This document shows, piece by piece, positions 45,212 through 54,781 of a stretch of DNA of 64,000 bases. The stretch comes from an uncultured Duncaniella sp. Lineage in GTDB: Bacteria; Bacteroidota; Bacteroidia; Bacteroidales; Muribaculaceae. The position numbers were made by a program, and so were the translations under genes. The stretch spans positions 235,699-299,698 of the forward strand of contig NZ_CAJTMT010000001.1 in the NCBI RefSeq assembly GCF_910577345.1, in the 5' to 3' direction. The notes under the pieces were generated by a model that had not been told where the DNA came from, ran no database searches, and saw only the letters and a list, made by a program, of their open reading frames with translations. Each line of letters starts with the position of its first letter. Within the stretch, counting starts at the first letter, position 1.

Positions 45212-46731
45212 ATCAGAAAATACCATTCCATGACCTCTCGGCCCGCATTGCCTCCGCAACGGGCATAAGCGAGGAAAGCGCAGAGCTTTTCGTCAAAAAC
45301 TTCTTTGATCTCATCTCCGAAGCCCTCACTGCCGGGGAAAACGTCAGAATCAAGGAGATAGGCTCGTTTACAGTTATTGATGTTGACGGCGAGAGGACCG
45401 TCGAATTTGTCCCCGACAAGGAGATTACCGATGTCATCAATGCCCCATTCGCAATGTTTGAGGCCGTGACACTCAACGATGACCTTTCGGACGACATGCT
45501 CCTTGAAGTCGACCGTGAGCAGCAATCCGAGGAGACCAAGGAAACCGCGCAGCCCGAAGAAACTACTGTCACAGAAGAAACTACTGTTGTGGCAGAAACC
45601 ACACCTTCGCCCGAAGAAACCGCTCCGGAAGCTCCCGAAGGGGAAAGCGAGACAGCCGAAGAAACTGCTACCCCCGCCGAAGAAGAGGCCACCACACTCG
45701 TTGAGGAAATAGTTGAGGACAAGCCCGTTGAGGCAAGCTATACCCTCAACATACCTGTCAACCCTCAGCCGGCCGAAACTCCACAAACTCCCGTCGAGGA
45801 TACCCACATTGAGGAAACGCCCGTCGAGGAAACACCGGCTGCAGAAACACAAATAGAAGAAACCAAGATTGAGGAAACCGTCGTTCCGGCTGAAAATGCA
45901 GTCGAGGAGAAGACTGAGGAAATCATTGCTGAAAGCAAGCCTGCACCTCCCCCTGCAGTCGAAGAGCCTGTCGAGCATCGGGCCAGCAACTTCGGCACCC
46001 CGCAAGTCCTCACTCCTCCCGACATCAAACCGCTTCACAAGCCCGAACCTGCGCCCGTTCCCGAGCCGCCGAAAGCTCCGAAAGTCACCACCGCTCCGCA
46101 GCCCAAGCCTGTCAAAGAATTCGTCGATGACACGGAGGAATATGTCTCAACTCCGGCTCCGGCCAACGGAAACGGGAACGGCAACTTCTGGACCGGTTTT
46201 ATTGTCGGCATCATTGTCGGTCTCGCCTTAGGCGCATGTGGCGTATATCTTGCCATTGACCACCTCTTCCCGACCATGCACCAGTCATCGGTGTTCAACA
46301 GCGAGGAAGAAAGCACCGATGACCTCCTTGAAATTTTCGCGACCGAGAATCAGAACGCACAACCCGCTCCTGAGACGGAGACTGCACCTGCTGCTGAATC
46401 GGCCGCTCCGGTAGCCGAAACCGCCACTCCGGCCCCGGCAGAAACCGCTGCCCCTGAGGCTGCCCCTGCGCCCGCGAAAGCCACTGCGGCAGTTGTCACC
46501 GACACCATTCGTCGCGGCTACCTTATCACCAATATGGCCAAGAAACACTATGGCAGCAAGGACTTCTGGGTCTACATCTACGAGGAAAACAAGGCGAAGA
46601 TCCGCAACCCCAACAACATGCAGCCCGGCGAAGTCCTCGTGATTCCCGCAGCTGAGAAGTATGGCATTGACGCCTCCAATCAAGAGAGCCTGCGCAAAGC
46701 CCGTGCAAAAGCCGCTCAGATCCTCCGCTGA
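45208..46731 (+). CDS. Membrane protein joining an HU domain to a LysM domain
   Basis: A 507-residue protein with an unusual layout. Residues 1-90 are an HU/IHF fold (NQKIPFHDLSARIASATGIS, then KEIGSFTVIDVDGERTVEFVP), but the DNA-binding beta arm is cut short. Residues ~95-325 are a disordered linker rich in Glu, Pro, Thr and Ala with repeated EET/PAET units. A single membrane helix lies at ~327-350 (FWTGFIVGIIVGLALGACGV). Residues ~355-430 are a second Ala/Pro/Glu spacer. Residues ~432-482 are LysM-like (DTIRRGYLITNMAKKHYGSK, ENKAKIRNPNNMQPGEVLVIP). With no signal peptide, HU is cytoplasmic and LysM periplasmic. It may tether the nucleoid to the cell wall; that is inference. Confidence 0.85.
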   Translation: MNQKIPFHDLSARIASATGISEESAELFVKNFFDLISEALTAGENVRIKEIGSFTVIDVDGERTVEFVPDKEITDVINAPFAMFEAVTLNDDLSDDMLLEVDREQQSEETKETAQPEETTVTEETTVVAETTPSPEETAPEAPEGESETAEETATPAEEEATTLVEEIVEDKPVEASYTLNIPVNPQPAETPQTPVEDTHIEETPVEETPAAETQIEETKIEETVVPAENAVEEKTEEIIAESKPAPPPAVEEPVEHRASNFGTPQVLTPPDIKPLHKPEPAPVPEPPKAPKVTTAPQPKPVKEFVDDTEEYVSTPAPANGNGNGNFWTGFIVGIIVGLALGACGVYLAIDHLFPTMHQSSVFNSEEESTDDLLEIFATENQNAQPAPETETAPAAESAAPVAETATPAPAETAAPEAAPAPAKATAAVVTDTIRRGYLITNMAKKHYGSKDFWVYIYEENKAKIRNPNNMQPGEVLVIPAAEKYGIDASNQESLRKARAKAAQILR

Positions 46732-46809
46732 TTCTCCCGGTCGGGCATAATTGCGCCTTCCCCCATTCCGGACAGTCTCGTGAGTGAAACATCTCACGCT
46801 TAGGACTGT

Positions 46810-46876
46810 ATGGCAAACGCCTCCGTAAAGCCGTCTGTCGACGTTCTGCGACAGCCTTTGCGGAGGCGTTTGCCAT
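46810..46876. terminator. Nested long hairpin between the HU-LysM gene and the Bat operon
   Basis: The outer arms of 21 nt (46810-46830 with 46856-46876) differ at one position, which would be a G-U pair in RNA. Inside is a second stem, CTGTCG/CGACAG (46835-46840, 46849-46854). It lies in the 311-bp gap that also holds the Bat promoter; the rest of the gap shows no gene. Confidence 0.65.
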
Positions 46877-46965
46877 TCACATTTCTTTGCACGGATTTCT
46901 ATATTGTTAAACGAAAAATAGCTAAAATTAACACACTTTTTTCACACAATAATTGTTGTTATTTA

Positions 46966-46973
46966 TAATTTTG
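46966..46973 (+). promoter_or_regulatory. Promoter -7 box for the Bat operon
   Basis: TAATTTTG lies 69 bp before the moxR ATG. No good -33 element is visible. It probably drives the eight genes from moxR to batE, which are spaced closely with no terminator between them. Confidence 0.5.
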
Positions 46974-47042
46974 TATTCCATTTCATCAACTTTGAAGGAA
47001 TTTTAATTAAAACATTATATACGAAACTTCACTACTGAAACT

Positions 47043-48038
<996 letters not shown>

Positions 48039-48076
48039 ACCCTACCCCATAACCACAACCATTCCGCGTCCTCCGT

Positions 48077-48952
48077 ATGGAAGCTAACGAACTGCTTAGA
48101 AAAGTTAGAAAAATTGATATAAAGACCCGTGGACTCTCCCAAAACATATTTGCGGGAGAGTATCACACGGCTTTCAAAGGTCGAGGCATGACCTTTTCGG
48201 AAGTCAGGGAATATCAATATGGTGATGACGTGCGCGACATCGACTGGAATGTCACCGCACGCCACAATCACCCCTATGTGAAAGTCTACGAAGAGGAGCG
48301 TGAGCTGACGGTTATGTTGCTCATCGACGTGTCCCGGAGCCGCCTCTTCGGTGCGGTCGGTGAGGAAAAGCGCGAGATGATTGCCGAGATAGCCGCTACA
48401 CTCGCCTATTCGGCGATTACAAACAACGACAAAATCGGTGTCATCTTCTTCTCCGACAAAATCGAGAAGTTCATCCCCCCGAAGAAGGGAAAGAAACACA
48501 TCCTTCTCATCATACGCGAACTTCTCGACTTCACCCCCGAAAGTCCCGGCACCGACATCGGCGTGGCACTCCGCTATTTCACCGATGCGCTGAAAAAGAG
48601 ATGCACCACCTTCGTCATCTCCGACTTCATCGACAGTCATGACTACACCCGCCAGTTGCAGGTGGCCTGCAACAAGCACGACATCATCGCCATTCAGGTC
48701 TACGACAAACGCGACACCTCCCTCCCCGACGTTGGTCTGATGCGCGTGATGGACCTTGAAACAGGTGGCACCCGATGGGTCAACACCTCCTCCAAACAGA
48801 CTCGTCAGGCCTACGGCAAATGGTGGTATGAACGTCAGCAGGCCATGATGGCGACATTGAGCAAATGTCGCGTGGACCATACCTCGATCGCGACCGACGA
48901 GGATTTTGCACGCTCCCTCATGGCCCTCTTCAAGAACCGTGGTGTCCGCTGA
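48077..48952 (+). CDS. DUF58 protein (MoxR partner)
   Basis: A 291-residue protein of the DUF58 family, with the hallmark GDDVRDIDWNVTARHNHPYV (about 53-72), followed by a VWA-like fold (TVMLLIDVSRS). It lacks an obvious signal peptide or membrane helix, so it is probably cytosolic and works with MoxR. The gap to moxR is 38 bp and the gap to the next gene is 87 bp. Confidence 0.9.
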   Translation: MEANELLRKVRKIDIKTRGLSQNIFAGEYHTAFKGRGMTFSEVREYQYGDDVRDIDWNVTARHNHPYVKVYEEERELTVMLLIDVSRSRLFGAVGEEKREMIAEIAATLAYSAITNNDKIGVIFFSDKIEKFIPPKKGKKHILLIIRELLDFTPESPGTDIGVALRYFTDALKKRCTTFVISDFIDSHDYTRQLQVACNKHDIIAIQVYDKRDTSLPDVGLMRVMDLETGGTRWVNTSSKQTRQAYGKWWYERQQAMMATLSKCRVDHTSIATDEDFARSLMALFKNRGVR

Positions 48953-49039
48953 TGCCGAACCATCCGCCTCACCATCTCCACAACTCCTCCTCAACCGACT
49001 CTCACAAATCAATCCAAGAGTTACATACTTAAAAAACTT

Positions 49040-50062
49040 ATGTTTCGACCGCTACGCATATTATTGATAAGTCTCACAGCCATGTTCGCCGCCTCTGCCA
49101 CCGCGCAGAGTCCGACCGTGAAACTCAGCCTTGATTCAGCCTTCCTGCTGATGGGACGCACCACGCCGCTCCATCTTGAGCTTGTCGCTCCCGCCAACCC
49201 TGAAGGCCGGCTGCTTATCCCGAAGGATTCGATGTGTGACAAAGTCGAAATTCTCGAACTTCTGAAAGCCGACACCACTCAGCTTGGCAACGACCGCATC
49301 GAAGTGAAGCAGGACATCGTCCTCCAGTCCTTCGACTCGGGTGTCTACCGCATGAACCCCATCATGTATGTCGTCGGCAACGACACTTTCCGCTCCAACC
49401 GACTCGTGCTTAAGGTCTATCCCGCAGATGTCGACTCGCTGGAGACAATCCATGACTATGCTGACGTCGCCGACGTTGACCGCAGTTTCATTGACTATCT
49501 CCCCGATTTCATTGTTGACTACGGTCTGTGGATTCTCGCCCTCATAATCGTGCTTGGCGGAGGTGCCTACGCCTTCTATCTTCTCAAACGCAAGAAAAAT
49601 CCGTTTGCAGCTCCCGCTCCCAAGCCTGTGCCACCCTACGAGAAGGCTGTCGACGAGCTCAACCGTCTCCGCTCCGAGAAACTTTGCGAGAGCGGTCGCG
49701 AAAAGGAATTCTACACCCGCCTTACCGACATTCTGCGTGTCTACCTTCAGGGTCGCTTCGGCATAAACGCAATGGAGATGACCTCAACACAGATCCGTCA
49801 GACCATTCAGGCCAACGAGGAGGCAAAACTCTCGAAGGAAAACATGGAGCGCGTGCTCGAAACCGCCGACTTCGTGAAATTCGCGAAAGTCCGTCCTCTC
49901 CCCGACGACAATGTCCGCGCCTTCACCTCCGCAATGCAGTTTGTCGAGGACACCAAGCCCAAACCCGCTCCTGCCGAGGAAGCCTCTGAAGAAGAAGGCA
50001 AGAATGCAGTTTCCGGGAAGGAAGAAGGCAAAAAGAACGAAAACAACAACCCAAAACCATAA
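49040..50062 (+). CDS. Bat-operon membrane protein (BatD/DUF4381-like)
   Basis: A 340-residue protein: signal peptide (~1-22), beta-rich periplasmic domain (~25-155) resembling the Ig-like repeats of BatD, one membrane helix (~160-182, YGLWILALIIVLGGGAYAFY), and a cytoplasmic tail with a helical domain (YTRLTDILRVYLQGRFGINA) and a Lys/Glu/Asn-rich end. It occupies the position between DUF58 and BatA where Bacteroidetes carry such a protein; I know no experimental function. The tail resembles the end of BatD at 52982, so it may be a BatD paralogue. Confidence 0.75.
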   Translation: MFRPLRILLISLTAMFAASATAQSPTVKLSLDSAFLLMGRTTPLHLELVAPANPEGRLLIPKDSMCDKVEILELLKADTTQLGNDRIEVKQDIVLQSFDSGVYRMNPIMYVVGNDTFRSNRLVLKVYPADVDSLETIHDYADVADVDRSFIDYLPDFIVDYGLWILALIIVLGGGAYAFYLLKRKKNPFAAPAPKPVPPYEKAVDELNRLRSEKLCESGREKEFYTRLTDILRVYLQGRFGINAMEMTSTQIRQTIQANEEAKLSKENMERVLETADFVKFAKVRPLPDDNVRAFTSAMQFVEDTKPKPAPAEEASEEEGKNAVSGKEEGKKNENNNPKP

Positions 50063-50071
50063 TTAGCGAAA

Positions 50072-51058
50072 ATGTTACTGGCAAACCCCGGATACCTTTG
50101 GCTGTTTCTGCTGTTCATACCGCTCATAGCATGGTATATCTATAAGCAGCGCTCGCTCTATGCCTCCATGGAAGTGTCGACCGTCTCGGCCTTCGGAAAG
50201 GCACCGCGCTCTCTGCTTGCATCCCTGCGCCACATTCTTTTCATCCTGCAGCTCGGCGCCATCGGTTGCGTCATCATAGTGCTCGCACGTCCGCAGACAC
50301 GCGACTCGTGGAACACATCGAGTGTCGAGGGTACCGACATCGTAATCGCGATGGACATCTCGACCAGTATGCTGGCGCGCGACTTCAAGCCCGACCGTTT
50401 CGAGGCAGCAAAGGATGTGGCAGCTAAATTCGTCGCCGGACGTGAGGGCGACAATATCGGCGTGGTCATCTTCGCGGCTGAAAGCTTCACCGCCATCCCA
50501 ATGACCACCGACCGCTCCCTCATCGCCAACTATATCGGCGACATAAAGATGGGTATGCTCCAGGACGGTACGGCCATCGGCGACGGTCTCGCCACATCAA
50601 TCAACCGCATCAAGGACGGCAAGGCCAAGTCGAAGAGCATCATCCTCCTCACCGACGGCTCCAACAACACCGGCAACGTCGCTCCCATCACTGCCGCCGA
50701 GATTGCCAAGCAGCTTGGAATCAAGGTCTACACCATCGGCATCGGCACCAACGGCACCGCTCCCTATCCTCAGGAAAACATGTTTGGCCGCATCGAATAT
50801 GTCAACCTCCCCGTTGTCATTGACGAAGCCACACTCAAGACAATCGCCGAGACAACCGGCGGAAAATACTTCCGTGCCACCGGCAACAATGTCCTCAAGG
50901 ACGTATTCGCCGAAATCGACCGTCTTGAAAAAACCAAAATGGATTTGAGAAACTTCACAAGCACCGAGGACGACTATCTCCCCTGGGCCATCGCTGCCCT
51001 CAGCCTCTTCGGTCTTGCAGTTCTCCTCCGCTACACCGTTTTCAGGACAATCCCCTAA
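50072..51058 (+). CDS. batA: BatA, VWA-domain membrane protein
   Basis: A 328-residue membrane protein with N-terminal hydrophobic helices (~5-22, ~52-72) and a VWA domain. The MIDAS motif is D95-x-S97-x-S99 (AMDISTSML), with later threonine and aspartate (LLTDGSNNTG). A C-terminal helix follows (~307-325). In Bacteroides fragilis the Bat proteins support aerotolerance and survival in the host; the molecular action is unknown. It is 9 bp after the previous gene and 12 bp before batB. Confidence 0.92.
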   Translation: MLLANPGYLWLFLLFIPLIAWYIYKQRSLYASMEVSTVSAFGKAPRSLLASLRHILFILQLGAIGCVIIVLARPQTRDSWNTSSVEGTDIVIAMDISTSMLARDFKPDRFEAAKDVAAKFVAGREGDNIGVVIFAAESFTAIPMTTDRSLIANYIGDIKMGMLQDGTAIGDGLATSINRIKDGKAKSKSIILLTDGSNNTGNVAPITAAEIAKQLGIKVYTIGIGTNGTAPYPQENMFGRIEYVNLPVVIDEATLKTIAETTGGKYFRATGNNVLKDVFAEIDRLEKTKMDLRNFTSTEDDYLPWAIAALSLFGLAVLLRYTVFRTIP

Positions 51059-51070
51059 ACAACTCTGTCT

Positions 51071-52138
51071 ATGATCTCGTTTGCATATCCACATCTGTTA
51101 TATCTGCTGTTTCTGCTTCCCGCAGTGGCCGCCCTTTTCATCTGGACACGCTACAGCCGCCGGCGCAAGCTTGCGCGCTATGGCCGTCCCGAAGTCATCG
51201 AGGCCTTGATGCCGGAAGTGTCGAAATACATGCCTTGGGTCAAGATGGTGCTCTCGCTTCTCGTCATCGCGGCACTCGTCTTCATGATTGCGCGCCCGAG
51301 GGCCACAGGCGGTCTCGAACCCGACGCTTCCGAGACGAAGACCTCGCGCGGTATCGAAGTCATGGTCTGCCTTGACGTCTCGAACTCCATGCTCGCATCC
51401 TCGACCGACGATGACCATGGCATAAGCCGTCTCCAGCGTTCAAAGCATATCCTTGAAAAACTCATCGACAAGATGACCAACGACAAGGTCGGTCTCATCG
51501 TTTTCGCCGGAGATGCCTACACCCAGCTCCCCATCACTTCCGACTATATCTCGGCTAAAATGTTCCTCAACGGTATCACTACTGATATGGTTCCCACTCA
51601 GGGTACCGCTATCGGTGCCGCGCTTGAAATGGCGATGAACTCCTTCACGCCTAACGATGACATGGGCAAGGCCATCGTGGTCATCACCGACGGCGAGAAC
51701 TTCGAGGACAATGCTGTCGAGGCGGCCAAACGCGCTGCAAGCGCCGGAATACAGGTCGATGTTATCGGTCTCGGAACATCACGTGGTGCGCGCATTCCCG
51801 TCGGCAAGGACAAGTACATGATTAATCCGATGACAGGCGAAGAAGTTGTGACTCGCCACGACGAGGAGACAGCCGCACAGATCGCCAAGGCCGGCAACGG
51901 TATCTATGTCAACGGCGCTTCCAACTCATCCATTGACGCTGTCGACCAGAAGATGGACGAACTCGAGCAAGGCGATTTCGAACGCAAATCCTTCTCTCCC
52001 CAGAGCGAACAGTTCCCGATTTTCGCCTTCATCTCGCTCATCCTGCTCGTGATTTACTCAGTGACAGTGACACGCAAGATTTCATGGCTCAAAAAATACC
52101 GTTTCTTCACTAAAGAAGAGGAAGGAGGCAAGAAATGA
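51071..52138 (+). CDS. batB: BatB, VWA-domain membrane protein
   Basis: A 355-residue paralogue of BatA with the same layout: two N-terminal helices (~5-25, ~57-75), VWA domain with complete MIDAS D102-x-S104-x-S106 (CLDVSNSML) and VITDGENFED, C-terminal membrane helix (~312-330) and basic tail. It is thought to form a complex with BatA and the TPR protein BatC. Its last codon overlaps the batC start (ATGA at 52135-52138). Confidence 0.92.
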   Translation: MISFAYPHLLYLLFLLPAVAALFIWTRYSRRRKLARYGRPEVIEALMPEVSKYMPWVKMVLSLLVIAALVFMIARPRATGGLEPDASETKTSRGIEVMVCLDVSNSMLASSTDDDHGISRLQRSKHILEKLIDKMTNDKVGLIVFAGDAYTQLPITSDYISAKMFLNGITTDMVPTQGTAIGAALEMAMNSFTPNDDMGKAIVVITDGENFEDNAVEAAKRAASAGIQVDVIGLGTSRGARIPVGKDKYMINPMTGEEVVTRHDEETAAQIAKAGNGIYVNGASNSSIDAVDQKMDELEQGDFERKSFSPQSEQFPIFAFISLILLVIYSVTVTRKISWLKKYRFFTKEEEGGKK

Positions 52139-52929
52139 AAAAGATTTTACTTTCACTCATGGCTGCACTCGCCGTTACGCCCGTAATGGCCGAGAGCAAG
52201 TCGACATCGACACGCCATGAGCGCAACTATATCGTCGAAGGCAACAAGCTCTACAACGAGCAACGCTATGCGGAGGCCGAGGTTGCCTACCGCAAGGCCC
52301 TGCAGGAAAACGCCATGAACGAGATCGCGCAGTTCAACCTCGCTGCCTCGCTCCTGCGCCAAGGTTCCGCTTCAGGCGAAACCCAGAAAGAGGCTACCAA
52401 TATCCTGCAGAACCTCACACGCGATGCCGAGAATATCGCTATCGCTGAAAAAGCGTTCTATAACCTCGGAAACATAGCCTTCAACGGTCAGGACTACGCG
52501 AAGAGCATCGAACTCTACAAGAACGCCCTCCGCCGTAATCCCGACAACGACAAAGCCCGCGAGAACCTCCGTCTGGCTCAGAAACGTCTTGAAGACCAAC
52601 AGAATCAGGACCAAAACCAAGACCAGAATCAGGACCAGAACAAAGACCAGGACAAAAAAGACCAGAACAAGCAGGATCAGAATCAGGACCAGAACCAAAA
52701 TCAGGATAAGAACAAGGACGACAAGCAGGACCAGCAGCAACAGCAGCAGCAACCTGACCAGAAGCAGCAGAATCAGCCTCAGCAACAGCAGGGCGGCATA
52801 AGCCAGCAGAATGCCGAGAAGATTCTGAAAGCAATGGAGAACGAGGAGAATGCTACCCGTGCCCGTGTCAACGCCGAGAAGAAAAAGACCGGCGCACCCT
52901 CACGCCGTCCCGTCACCAACCCCTGGTAA
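52135..52929 (+). CDS. batC: BatC, TPR protein with a Gln/Asp/Asn-rich repeat
   Basis: A 264-residue exported protein with signal peptide ending VMA (~19). Residues ~30-160 are TPR repeats (VEGNKLYNEQRYAEAEVAYR, YNLGNIAFNGQDYAKSIELY). Residues ~160-222 are a very unusual low-complexity run of D/Q/N/K in short units such as DQNQDQN and DKKDQNK, followed by a short conserved-looking end (QQNAEKILKAMENEE). TPR domains bind the VWA proteins of the operon. The polar run is probably disordered. It overlaps batB by 4 bp. Confidence 0.9.
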   Translation: MKKILLSLMAALAVTPVMAESKSTSTRHERNYIVEGNKLYNEQRYAEAEVAYRKALQENAMNEIAQFNLAASLLRQGSASGETQKEATNILQNLTRDAENIAIAEKAFYNLGNIAFNGQDYAKSIELYKNALRRNPDNDKARENLRLAQKRLEDQQNQDQNQDQNQDQNKDQDKKDQNKQDQNQDQNQNQDKNKDDKQDQQQQQQQPDQKQQNQPQQQQGGISQQNAEKILKAMENEENATRARVNAEKKKTGAPSRRPVTNPW

Positions 52930-52981
52930 GAAAATTCAATCTCTACGGAAACAAGATTCAACCTCACAAACTGACATCTGA

Positions 52982-54781
52982 ATGAAACGTTTCATCCTAT
53001 TTATATTGCTTGCCGTGCTCGTCGGCCCCTTGACACTTCGGGCAGAGGTAAGCTTCACAGTCAAGCCGCCGACCCGCGTCTATGAGGGCCAGCGTTTCCC
53101 CGTGACCTTCCGTCTCTCGAACGCCGAAGGTTCGGACCTGAAGGTATCGCAAATCAACGGCTGTACGCTTCTCTACGGCCCCTCAGTATCGACATCGCAT
53201 AGCTATCAGGTGATTAACGGAAGGGAATCGTCCAATTCCGTGACTGAATATACATATTACTACAAGGCCGACAAACCTGGTACTTTCACCATCCCGGCCG
53301 CAACTGTCGTTGCCGATGGAAAGCGCTACTCGACAAAGGCCGTAACCTTCACCATCTATGACACCGATGCAGCCAACACTCCCGCATCGCAGCGCCCGGT
53401 AGATGTGAACGATGTCGACACCCAGGCTGCAGGCCGACGTGTCAACAGCGATGATGTCTTCGTGAGAATCATTCTTTCAAAATCCTCGGCCTACGAGCAA
53501 GAGGCAATCGGATGTACAATCAAGCTCTACACCAAGTACAGCATCTCATCCTTCCTCCCCACCCGTCAGCCCGCATTCGACGGTTTCTTGATTCAGGAAG
53601 TAGACCTCCAGCCCTCGCTCAATCAGGTGGAGACCTACAACGGTCAGAACTACATGACCGCCATCCTTAAGAAATGTATCATCTTCCCGCAGAAGAGCGG
53701 AAAGCTCACCATCAACTCCGGCAACTACGACATCTCCGTTGTTCAATACGACAACGTGAACATGGGCATGTTCCAGGTGCGTCAGCCCAAGGAGGCCAAA
53801 ATCAAGGTCAACTCCAACTCAGCTTCAATCAACATCCTTCCCCTCCCCCAGCCCCAGCCGGAAGGTTTTGCCGGTGCGGTCGGAACATTCAAGGTTGACA
53901 GCCGTCTTGTCGGAAACTCTTTCCGTACCAACGACCCCGCCACTCTCATCTACACAATCAGTGGTACCGGCAACATCAAGTATGTCAAGGAGCCTGTCAT
54001 CGACTTCCCCTCTGAATTCGAGCAGTACACTCCGAAGAGCGACATTCAGGCCACCGTGCAGGGCAATGATGTCACCGGCAGCATGACAGTCGAATACACC
54101 TTCGTTCCCCAAAGCGTCGGTGACTTCACCATCGGCAGCGACAAGTTTGTCTACTTCAATCCTCAGGCCAAACAGTATGTGACCCTCAACACCCCCACCT
54201 ATCCCATCAAGGTTGCGAAGGGTGTCTCCGCTCCCGTCACCGCTGACCAGAAGGATGTCGAGAACAAGAATTCCGACATACGCCACATCTACCTTGGCGA
54301 CAAGAATCCCGCCAAGGAACATTCAATGGTCGTTCTCCAGTCGTGGTACTGGTTCCTTTATCTCGGCCTCCTCATCATCGCGATAGCTCTCATCGTCATG
54401 AACCGCCGCAATACCCGTCTGAACGCCGACATCACCGGTCGCAAGACAGCGAAGGCAAGCAAGGTTGCGCGCCGCCGCCTCAAAGCTGCCGAAGGCTTCA
54501 TGAAAGCCGGCGACAGCGACAAGTTCTACGAAGAGATGCTCCGCGCTCTTTGGGGCTACCTCTCCGACAAACTCGCAATGCCAGTCTCCCAGCTCTCGCG
54601 CGACAACATCTCGGCCACACTTTCGTCGAAAGGCTACTCCGAGGAGAGCGCCGAAGCCATTGTCTCCGTACTTGACGACTGCGAGATGGCACGCTACACC
54701 CCCGACAGCTCAAGCCGGATGGACAGCGTGTTCGAGCGCGGTGTCAATGCCATTAACCAACTTGAAAGCAACAGAAAATGA
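52982..54781 (+). CDS. batD: BatD, large membrane protein of the Bat complex
   Basis: A 599-residue protein: signal peptide (~1-21), a series of Ig-like/BatD (oxygen-tolerance) repeats (~22-445), membrane helix (~455-475, SWYWFLYLGLLIIAIALIVM), and a cytoplasmic helical tail (~485-599). FTVKPPTRVYEGQRFPVTF near the start is typical. It ends with the batE overlap (ATGA at 54778-54781). It is the periplasmic scaffold of the system by homology. Confidence 0.92.
   Translation: MKRFILFILLAVLVGPLTLRAEVSFTVKPPTRVYEGQRFPVTFRLSNAEGSDLKVSQINGCTLLYGPSVSTSHSYQVINGRESSNSVTEYTYYYKADKPGTFTIPAATVVADGKRYSTKAVTFTIYDTDAANTPASQRPVDVNDVDTQAAGRRVNSDDVFVRIILSKSSAYEQEAIGCTIKLYTKYSISSFLPTRQPAFDGFLIQEVDLQPSLNQVETYNGQNYMTAILKKCIIFPQKSGKLTINSGNYDISVVQYDNVNMGMFQVRQPKEAKIKVNSNSASINILPLPQPQPEGFAGAVGTFKVDSRLVGNSFRTNDPATLIYTISGTGNIKYVKEPVIDFPSEFEQYTPKSDIQATVQGNDVTGSMTVEYTFVPQSVGDFTIGSDKFVYFNPQAKQYVTLNTPTYPIKVAKGVSAPVTADQKDVENKNSDIRHIYLGDKNPAKEHSMVVLQSWYWFLYLGLLIIAIALIVMNRRNTRLNADITGRKTAKASKVARRRLKAAEGFMKAGDSDKFYEEMLRALWGYLSDKLAMPVSQLSRDNISATLSSKGYSEESAEAIVSVLDDCEMARYTPDSSSRMDSVFERGVNAINQLESNRK

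Noticed and set aside
45172..46038. A 288-codon minus-strand open frame across the HU-LysM gene
   Set aside because: It is a Cys/Phe/Gly-rich shadow of the repetitive Glu/Pro/Thr linker on the other strand, with no family match.
52590..52800. A possible tandem repeat or CRISPR array
   Set aside because: The repeated bases are codons for Asp, Gln, Asn and Lys inside batC, with no constant repeat length or unique spacers.
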